The notes under the pieces: model-generated | Databases searched by the model: none | The model's input: only the letters and a program-made list of their open reading frames with translations | What the model was told of the DNA's origin: nothing | Position numbers and translations under genes: made by a program | From: Beijerinckiaceae bacterium | Lineage (GTDB): Bacteria > Pseudomonadota > Alphaproteobacteria > Rhizobiales > Beijerinckiaceae | Direction of reading: 5' to 3' | Length of the DNA stretch: 5,970 bases | Assembly (NCBI GenBank): GCA_947455285.1 | Contig: CANGOK010000200.1 | Coordinates: 1-5,970 of the forward strand | Shown: one piece after another, positions 1 to 4,206 of the stretch | Layout: each line of letters opens with the position of its first letter | Numbering within the stretch: position 1 is the first letter of the stretch

Positions 1-1
1 C

Positions 2-2482
2 GCCTGCATCGCGCTGGGCGTCGCCGCCATCGTGGGTGTGGGTTCGGTCTCGCGCGGCCTCTCCGATGGTCTGGCCCGTGAAAGCGGCCGCATCCTTGGC
101 GGCGATGTCGCCTTTGCGCTCATTCACCGCGAGCTGAACGACGCCGAGCACGCCTTTCTCGAAGCGCGCGGCAACATCTCCACCGTGGCGACCATGCGCG
201 TCATGGCGCGCACCACGGAGGGCGCGGCGACGCTGGTCGAGATCAAGGCCGCGCCTGCCACCTATCCCTCCCTTGGCGAAGCGGTCACGGCGCCAGCCAT
301 GCCGCTGCAGGAAGCTTTGGCCATGCGCGATGGATTGCCCGGCTTCGTGGCGGAGGCTGCGCTTGCGGCGCGGCTCGACCTCAAAATCGGCGACAAGATC
401 CTCATCGGCGACGCCACATTCGACTATCGCGCCGAGCTGAAGTCGGAGCCTGACAAGCTGGCGGGCGGCGTCGGTTTTGGACCGCGCGTCATCATCTCCA
501 TCGACGCCTTCCGCAAGACGGGCCTGCTCCAACCGGCCTCGCTGGTGCGCTGGATCAATCGCCTGACCCTGCCGCTCGACGGCTCCGGCCAACCCGCTTC
601 CGAAGCAAGGGTCGACGAGGTCGTGGCGCAGGCGCGCGCGGCGCTGCCGGAGGCGGGCTGGGAGATCCGCACCCGGGCCAATGTCTCGCCGCAGTTCGAC
701 AAGAATCTGCAACGCTTCACCCAATTCCTGACCCTCGTCGGCCTGACCGCTCTTGTCGTGGGCGGGGTCGGCGTCGCCAATGCGGTGCGCGGCTTTGTGG
801 ACCGCAAGCGCAATGATCTCGCGACGCTCAAGAGTCTGGGCGCCACCGGCGGCTTCGTCTTCCTGACGAGCCTGATCGAGGTGATGCTGGTCGGGCTGAT
901 TGGCGTGGCTATCGGGCTTGGCGTCGGCATGGCCATTCCCTATGGGGTGGCGGCGGCGTTCGGCGCGATCATCCCCCTGCCCTTCGAACCATCCATCTAT
1001 CCGCGCGAACTCGCGACCGGCGCGCTTTACGGCCTGCTGACGGGGCTCGTCTTTTCGCTGATCCCCCTCGGGCGGGCGCATGACATTTCGGTCTCCGCCC
1101 TGTTCCGCGACCAGATCGCCCCTGATTCGGCCTTTCCGCGCCGTCGCTACATGGCGATGCTGGCGCTGGCCGCCTTTGGGCTGTGCGGGACGATCCTCTG
1201 GCTCGCCGCTGACCGCAAACTCGCCGCCATCTACCTTGGCGCCACGCTGGCGCTCTTTGTCACCCTGCGTCTCGTCGCCGTGGCCATCATGGCCATAGCC
1301 GCCCGAGCGCCGCAGATGCGCGGGGCGGAGCTGCGGCTCGCCATCGCCAATATCCACCGCCCCGGCGCGCTGACCCCCGCCGTCGTGCTCTCGCTGGGCC
1401 TTGGCCTCGCTCTGCTCGTGGCGCTGACGCTGATCGACGGCAATGTGCGCAACCAGATCAGTCAGGCCCTGCCCGGCAAGACGCCCAGCTTCTTCTTCAT
1501 GGACATCCGCAGCTCCGAAGCCGCCGCTTTCGACGCCTTCATGCGCGATCATGCCCCCGAGGCGAAGCTTGAGCGCGTGCCCATGATGCGCGGCCGGGTG
1601 GTGCGGCTGAACGGACTGCGGCCCGAAGAGATCAAGGCCAAGGAGGAAGCCGCCTGGGTGCTGGAGGGCGACCGGGGCATCAGCTACGGCAAGACCCTGC
1701 CGGAAGGCTCGGAGCTGGTGGCGGGCGAATGGTGGCCTGCCGATTATTCCGGCCCGGCGCTCGTCTCCATGGAGGCGGTCGCGGCCGATGGGCTGGGGCT
1801 CAAGATCGGCGATGAGATCACCCTGAATGTGCTGGGCCGCAACCTTTCCGCGCGCATCGCCAATCTACGCAAGGTCAACTGGCGCTCGCTCGGCATCAAT
1901 TTCGTCTTCGTCTTCTCGCCCAACACTTTCGCCGGCGCCCCCTACACTGAGCTTGCGACAGCGACCTACCCGCCCGGCGGCGATCCGGCGCGGGAGCTGA
2001 AGCTGTTGAAGGAAGTCTCCGGCGCCTTCCCCGCTGTGACCAGCGTGCGGGTGAAGGACGCGCTCGACGCCGTGGCCGATATGACGGCGCAGCTCGCCAC
2101 CGCCATTCGCGGCGCCTCGGGCGTAGCGCTGGCGGCTTCGATTCTGGTGCTGGGCGGCGCGCTTGCGGCGGGTCGGCGCACGCGCACCTATGAAGCGGTG
2201 ATTCTCAAGACGCTGGGGGCGACGCAGATGCAGCTCCTCAAGGCGATCCTTTACGAATACGGAATTCTCGGCCTCGCGACCGCGATCTTCGGCGTTCTGG
2301 CGGGCAGCCTCGCCGCTTATGGCATCATCACAAAAGTCATGAAAATCGACGGTTTCGTCTGGTTCTGGTCATCCGCCGTCACGGCGGCGGCGATCGCCCT
2401 CGCCGTGACCCTTGGCCTTGGCCTCGCCGGGACGTGGCGAATCCTCGGTCAGAAGCCCGCGCCCTACCTGCGAGACCTCTGA
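2..2482 (+). CDS. ybbP: FtsX-like ABC transporter permease, YbbP family (5' partial)
   Basis: This is the inner-membrane permease of a type VII (MacB/LolC-like) ABC transporter. The frame is open from position 2 to a TGA at 2480-2482, giving 826 visible residues. The true start lies off the left edge, because the window opens inside the first membrane helix (ACIALGVAAIVGVGS), so about 25-35 residues are missing against a usual 800-850. Numbering from the first full codon, hydrophobic helices fall near 1-15, 239-260, 285-325, 338-357, 383-402, 409-435, 457-479, 702-723, 749-780 and 785-812. Large periplasmic domains lie at about 20-235 and 480-700. This is the duplicated FtsX layout with ten helices typical of YbbP, and each FtsX half carries a cytoplasmic 'LKSLGAT' or 'LKTLGAT' coupling motif (near 282 and 737). 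Its partner ATPase (YbbA-like) is expected just upstream. E. coli YbbAP is linked to the esterase TesA and to export of hydrophobic compounds; the substrate here is unknown. The GTG at 32 is internal, not the start. Confidence 0.92.
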   Translation, partial: ACIALGVAAIVGVGSVSRGLSDGLARESGRILGGDVAFALIHRELNDAEHAFLEARGNISTVATMRVMARTTEGAATLVEIKAAPATYPSLGEAVTAPAMPLQEALAMRDGLPGFVAEAALAARLDLKIGDKILIGDATFDYRAELKSEPDKLAGGVGFGPRVIISIDAFRKTGLLQPASLVRWINRLTLPLDGSGQPASEARVDEVVAQARAALPEAGWEIRTRANVSPQFDKNLQRFTQFLTLVGLTALVVGGVGVANAVRGFVDRKRNDLATLKSLGATGGFVFLTSLIEVMLVGLIGVAIGLGVGMAIPYGVAAAFGAIIPLPFEPSIYPRELATGALYGLLTGLVFSLIPLGRAHDISVSALFRDQIAPDSAFPRRRYMAMLALAAFGLCGTILWLAADRKLAAIYLGATLALFVTLRLVAVAIMAIAARAPQMRGAELRLAIANIHRPGALTPAVVLSLGLGLALLVALTLIDGNVRNQISQALPGKTPSFFFMDIRSSEAAAFDAFMRDHAPEAKLERVPMMRGRVVRLNGLRPEEIKAKEEAAWVLEGDRGISYGKTLPEGSELVAGEWWPADYSGPALVSMEAVAADGLGLKIGDEITLNVLGRNLSARIANLRKVNWRSLGINFVFVFSPNTFAGAPYTELATATYPPGGDPARELKLLKEVSGAFPAVTSVRVKDALDAVADMTAQLATAIRGASGVALAASILVLGGALAAGRRTRTYEAVILKTLGATQMQLLKAILYEYGILGLATAIFGVLAGSLAAYGIITKVMKIDGFVWFWSSAVTAAAIALAVTLGLGLAGTWRILGQKPAPYLRDL

Positions 2483-2524
2483 ACGCTTGACCTCAGGCTC
2501 GCGAGAGCGTGACCAACGGGCCAC

Positions 2525-2553
2525 TTGTGCGTTGAGGGAACGCGCTCCATATT
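2525..2553 (+). promoter_or_regulatory. Candidate sigma-70-type promoter for the Bax inhibitor-1 gene
   Basis: A TTGTGC element at 2525-2530 and a CATATT element at 2548-2553 are separated by 17 bp, the preferred spacing for a housekeeping promoter. The -10 matches 4 of 6 consensus positions and the -35 has the TTG core. Transcription would start near 2560, giving a leader of about 60 nt. The gap after the permease gene (137 bp) is long enough for independent transcription. I see no T-tailed terminator after the permease, so some read-through from upstream is also possible. The assignment rests on pattern match only. Confidence 0.35.
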
Positions 2554-2561
2554 GAGTGCGT

Positions 2562-2600
2562 CGCTCTCCGTCGGGGAGTGGATGTGGGGCTTTGCGCCCC
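2562..2600 (+). other. Two tandem small hairpins in the leader of the Bax inhibitor-1 gene
   Basis: The first inverted repeat pairs CTCTCC (2564-2569) with GGGGAG (2573-2578) around a GTC loop and can extend by a G·T and a C-G pair to 2562/2580. The second pairs GGGGC (2586-2590) with GCCCC (2596-2600) around TTTGC. They lie between the predicted transcription start near 2560 and the ribosome binding site at 2611, with no T-run, so they are not a terminator. They may stabilise the 5' end of the mRNA or tune translation. In GC-rich DNA such short stems also occur by chance. Confidence 0.3.
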
Positions 2601-2610
2601 GGAACTTATG

Positions 2611-2614
2611 AGGA
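2611..2614 (+). promoter_or_regulatory. Ribosome binding site that fixes the start at 2620
   Basis: AGGA sits five bases before the ATG at 2620. The two in-frame alternatives upstream are a GTG at 2578 and an ATG at 2608. Choosing either would place this site, and for 2578 also the GGGGC/GCCCC hairpin, inside the coding region and add residues unlike the family's usual N-terminus. The 2620 start gives MSDFDRN, which fits the family. Confidence 0.7.
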
Positions 2615-2619
2615 TCATC

Positions 2620-3384
2620 ATGTCCGACTTCGACCGCAACGCCAATGTCTGGGGCCAGGGCGCCGTCCAGGCCGGCGCAGCCGAGATCGACCAGGGCCTG
2701 CGCGCCTATATGCTGGGCGTCTACAATTACATGACCGTGGGTCTGGCCATCACCGGCCTCGTCGCCATGGCGACGAACATGCTGGCGGTGGCTGAGACAG
2801 CAACGGGCGGCCGCGCTCTGACGGCCTTCGGTCAGGCGTTGTACCTCAGCCCACTGAAGTGGCTTGTCATGCTGGCGCCACTCGCCTTCGTGTTCTTCTT
2901 CAGCTTCCGCATCGACCGCATGTCGGCGGCGACCGCGCGCAACGTGTTCCTGCTGTTCGCAGCGGCCATGGGCCTGTCGCTCTCCTCGCTGCTGTTCATC
3001 TACACCGGCGCTTCGGTGACGCGGGCGTTCTTCATCACCTCGGCCACCTTCGGCGCCCTGAGCCTCTATGGCTACACGACGAAGCGTGACCTCTCGGCGA
3101 TGGGCTCGTTCATGATCATGGGCCTCTTCGGCCTGATCATCGCCAGCGTGGTGAACATCTTCCTGCAGAGCTCAGCGATGCAGTTCGTCATTTCGCTGAT
3201 CTCGGTCGGCGTCTTCGCTGGCCTCACCGCCTGGGATACGCAGTCGATCAAGGAAATGTACTACGCGAACGATGACGGCGAGACCGCCGTGAAGAAGTCG
3301 GTCAACGGAGCGCTCATGCTCTATCTCGACTTCATCAACATCTTCACCTCGATCCTGCAGCTGACCGGCAGCCGCAACGACTGA
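2620..3384 (+). CDS. Bax inhibitor-1 / YccA family membrane protein
   Basis: The product is a 254-residue integral membrane protein of the Bax inhibitor-1 (TMBIM, UPF0005) family, related to E. coli YccA and YbhL and to B. subtilis YetJ. A soluble N-terminus (1-30, ending AAEIDQGLRAYM) precedes seven predicted helices near 31-56, 79-97, 107-129, 133-152, 159-182, 188-205 and 231-248. Family hallmarks are visible: YTGASVTRAFFITSATFGALSLYGYTTKRDL at 128-158 (key residues T129, R135, F143), the WDTQ motif at 205-208, and LYLDFINIF at 234-242. Asp206 and Asp237 probably correspond to the aspartate pair that forms the pH-sensitive calcium-leak gate in YetJ. The bacterial role is not settled: YccA interacts with FtsH, and others are proposed as calcium leak channels. 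The gene has a good AGGA ribosome site, a likely promoter of its own and a terminator 22 bp after the stop, so it looks monocistronic. The family call is firm; the physiological role is not. Confidence 0.95.
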   Translation: MSDFDRNANVWGQGAVQAGAAEIDQGLRAYMLGVYNYMTVGLAITGLVAMATNMLAVAETATGGRALTAFGQALYLSPLKWLVMLAPLAFVFFFSFRIDRMSAATARNVFLLFAAAMGLSLSSLLFIYTGASVTRAFFITSATFGALSLYGYTTKRDLSAMGSFMIMGLFGLIIASVVNIFLQSSAMQFVISLISVGVFAGLTAWDTQSIKEMYYANDDGETAVKKSVNGALMLYLDFINIFTSILQLTGSRND

Positions 3385-3406
3385 TCGAGCTGAGGCTTAA
3401 ATAGCG

Positions 3407-3433
3407 AAGGCCCCGCCCCGTGCGGGGCCTTTT
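3407..3433 (+). terminator. Intrinsic terminator between convergent genes, probably serving both
   Basis: A perfect 10-bp stem pairs AAGGCCCCGC (3407-3416) with GCGGGGCCTT (3422-3431) around a CCCGT loop. On the + strand it runs into TTTT at 3430-3433 and a second TTTT after GC. It lies 22 bp after the stop of the Bax inhibitor-1 gene. On the - strand the same stem lies 18 bp after the stop of the DUF2794 gene, but its tail there (CGCTATTT) is poorer in T, so termination from that side is probably weaker. Confidence 0.88.
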
Positions 3434-3449
3434 GCTTTTGGGCTTAAAC

Positions 3450-3866
3450 TCAGCCCGCGACGAGCTTCACCTTGCGATCGAGCACCGAGATGACCCGGGC
3501 GAGATCCGAACCGCGTCGCAGGATCAGCCCGGTCGCCGCCACCACCGAATAAGCGCCCTGCTTGCGCGCAAGGCTCGGGTCTTTCTCGATCCGGTAGAGC
3601 GGAAATTCCGAGGTGCGGCGATAGATCGAGAAGATCGCCTTGTTGGGGTTGAAATCCATGGCGTAGTCGCGCCATTCGCCTGCGGCGACCTTACGTCCAT
3701 AGAGGTTCAGGATCTCCCGCAGCTCGGTGCGGTCGAACGATACGACCGAAGGCGCGCTGGGCGTTGTCTGGGAGGGAGCTGGGGCTTGCGCAGGCGCGGC
3801 GGTTCGCGGCCGCAAAGGCGTGACGCCAGCCGAATGATTCGCTTCTTTTGGCTCTTGGTCGCTCAC
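3450..3866 (-). CDS. DUF2794 domain-containing protein
   Basis: This 138-residue protein matches the conserved alphaproteobacterial family DUF2794, whose function is unknown. Residues 1-40 are a low-complexity, Pro/Ala-rich and probably disordered N-terminus. The conserved domain spans about 41-135, with landmarks VVSFDRTELREILNLYGRKV (41-60), AGEWRDYAMDF, the strand-like AIFSIYRR, FPLYRIEKDP and ARKQGAYSVVAATGLILRRG, followed by a helix DLARVISVLDRKV. There is no signal peptide or membrane segment, so it is likely cytoplasmic. The compact basic fold could bind nucleic acid or a protein partner, but that is speculation. Translation starts at a GTG (3866-3864), supported by AGGAGG five bases upstream; the overlapping ATG one frame away runs straight into TGA. 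It is convergent with the Bax inhibitor-1 gene and divergent from htpG, so it appears to be transcribed alone. Confidence 0.9.
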   Translation of the reverse strand: MSDQEPKEANHSAGVTPLRPRTAAPAQAPAPSQTTPSAPSVVSFDRTELREILNLYGRKVAAGEWRDYAMDFNPNKAIFSIYRRTSEFPLYRIEKDPSLARKQGAYSVVAATGLILRRGSDLARVISVLDRKVKLVAG

Positions 3867-3871
3867 ATGCG

Positions 3872-3877
3872 CCTCCT
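3872..3877 (-). promoter_or_regulatory. Strong ribosome binding site of the DUF2794 gene, fixing its GTG start
   Basis: Read on the minus strand, AGGAGG is a full anti-16S match with a five-base gap to GTG at 3866. This supports the non-ATG start. The only nearby ATG (3869-3867) is followed at once by an in-frame TGA. Confidence 0.8.
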
Positions 3878-3919
3878 CGCGAGCCCATGATGAAGAATTC
3901 GCGACAGCCCCGCAAGGCG

Positions 3920-3935
3920 CGTGAGGAAAATCACA
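3920..3935. promoter_or_regulatory. CRP-like palindrome, possible operator upstream of DUF2794
   Basis: The sequence CGTGAGGAAAATCACA has the symmetry GTGA-N6-TCAC and matches 9 of 10 defined positions of the enterobacterial CRP consensus (TGTGA-N6-TCACA). It lies about 55-70 bp upstream of the DUF2794 start. It overlaps a weak minus-strand promoter candidate (TTCGAC at 3957-3952, TGTGAT at 3935-3930, 16-bp spacer), where a bound protein would repress. Alphaproteobacterial CRP/FNR relatives often prefer other sequences, so the regulator is uncertain and chance is possible. Confidence 0.2.
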
Positions 3936-4085
3936 GTTTTGCCTGTTTCACGTCGAACGGACGCCCTTTTCCGCAACGAGATTCGGGTTGTCGCAAAGGA
4001 AGGTCGGGTCGATCGGCTTTCTGGATCAGTCAGCCCCCCAGCCCCCCTGGAAAACGGTTGACCGACCGCGTTCCGCAGCGACACA

Positions 4086-4122
4086 CGGCCGGCGTGGAGC
4101 TCTGCTCGCGCCGGCCGCTTTT
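4086..4122 (+). terminator. Intrinsic terminator upstream of htpG
   Basis: A 9-bp GC stem pairs CGGCCGGCG (4086-4094) with CGCCGGCCG (4109-4117). The arm continues inward as GAGC (4097-4100) with GCTC (4104-4107) around a TCT loop after a small internal mismatch. The 3' arm is followed by CTTTTATT, a proper T-tail for the + strand only. It would stop any rightward transcript arising in the 3867-4085 gap and insulate htpG from it. No protein gene precedes it, which is the main reason to suspect a small RNA there. Confidence 0.65.
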
Positions 4123-4139
4123 ATTCCAGCCGCCATTCT

Positions 4140-4169
4140 CTTGAATCCTCACGCTTGCGCCGCGATATG
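4140..4169 (+). promoter_or_regulatory. Candidate sigma-32 (RpoH) heat-shock promoter of htpG
   Basis: CTTGAA at 4140-4145 is an exact match to the sigma-32 -35 core. After 18 bp comes GATATG (4164-4169), a partial match to the TAT-containing alphaproteobacterial RpoH -10. Transcription would begin near 4176, about 30 nt before the chosen htpG start. htpG is a classical heat-shock gene, so the position is sensible. A sigma-70 reading (TTGAAT, then TATGAA) is possible but has a 19-bp spacer. I see no CIRCE inverted repeat for HrcA. Confidence 0.45.
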
Positions 4170-4193
4170 AAGGGCTCCGTTCCTTCATTCGAT

Positions 4194-4198
4194 GGGGA
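4194..4198 (+). promoter_or_regulatory. Ribosome binding site favouring the GTG start of htpG
   Basis: GGGGA ends eight bases before the GTG at 4207. The alternative in-frame ATG at 4192 has its nearest purine run (GAAGGG, 4169-4174) 17 bases away, too far to work well. An in-frame TGA at 4168-4170 excludes any earlier start. The GTG start also gives an N-terminus beginning with a run of threonines, as in related alphaproteobacterial HtpG proteins recalled from memory. Confidence 0.5.
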
Positions 4199-4206
4199 TT
4201 TTTGTA

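Larger units (their letters stand above)
3901..4123 (+). ncRNA. Candidate small RNA or structured leader in the DUF2794-htpG gap
   Basis: No credible protein gene lies between 3867 and 4206. On the + strand the stretch can fold into successive stems. GCGACAGCCC (3901-3910) pairs with GGGTTGTCGC (3985-3994) with one G·T. GGTCGGGTCGATCG (4002-4015) pairs with CGGTTGACCGACC (4055-4067) with one bulged G and two G·T pairs. Inside that arm a CCAG/CTGG hairpin (4038-4041 with 4047-4050) exposes a CCCCC loop. The stretch ends in an intrinsic terminator at 4086-4122. A terminator with no protein gene before it suggests a short rightward transcript. I do not recognise it as 6S, SRP, tmRNA or RNase P RNA, and I find no convincing promoter, so neither its 5' end nor its existence is established. 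GC-rich sequence forms chance stems easily. Confidence 0.25.

Noticed and set aside
424..936. A 170-codon minus-strand open frame inside the permease gene
   Set aside because: Its Ser/Arg/Pro/Ala-rich translation with no recognisable domain is what the complement of a hydrophobic GC-rich gene gives.
1396..2430. A repeated GGCCTTGGCCTCGC word near 1398 and 2416
   Set aside because: Both copies encode Gly-Leu-Gly-Leu-Ala membrane-helix sequence; low-complexity hydrophobic coding explains the match without a mobile repeat.
2484..2514. Possible terminator after the permease gene (GCTC-GCGA-GAGC at 2497-2508)
   Set aside because: The stem is only four base pairs and no T-run follows, so it is not a convincing intrinsic terminator.
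2578..2619. A longer Bax inhibitor-1 start at GTG 2578 or ATG 2608
   Set aside because: The added residues are not family-like, and the AGGA ribosome site at 2611-2614 is correctly spaced only for ATG 2620.
3420..3890. A 156-codon + strand frame opposite DUF2794
   Set aside because: It overlaps the conserved DUF2794 gene and the terminator hairpin; the minus-strand gene has the full ribosome site and family motifs.
3887..4144. A + strand frame starting ATG ATG with a peptide MMKNSRQPRKAR...
   Set aside because: It has no ribosome site, its composition is unremarkable, and it reads through the putative stems and the 4086-4122 terminator. It resembles no family I know.
3867..4206. tRNA, CIRCE element or a known housekeeping RNA in the gap
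   Set aside because: I find no TPsiC-arm GGTTCGAATCC-type sequence, no GTTAGCACTC-type inverted repeat, and no recognisable 6S, SRP, tmRNA or RNase P core.
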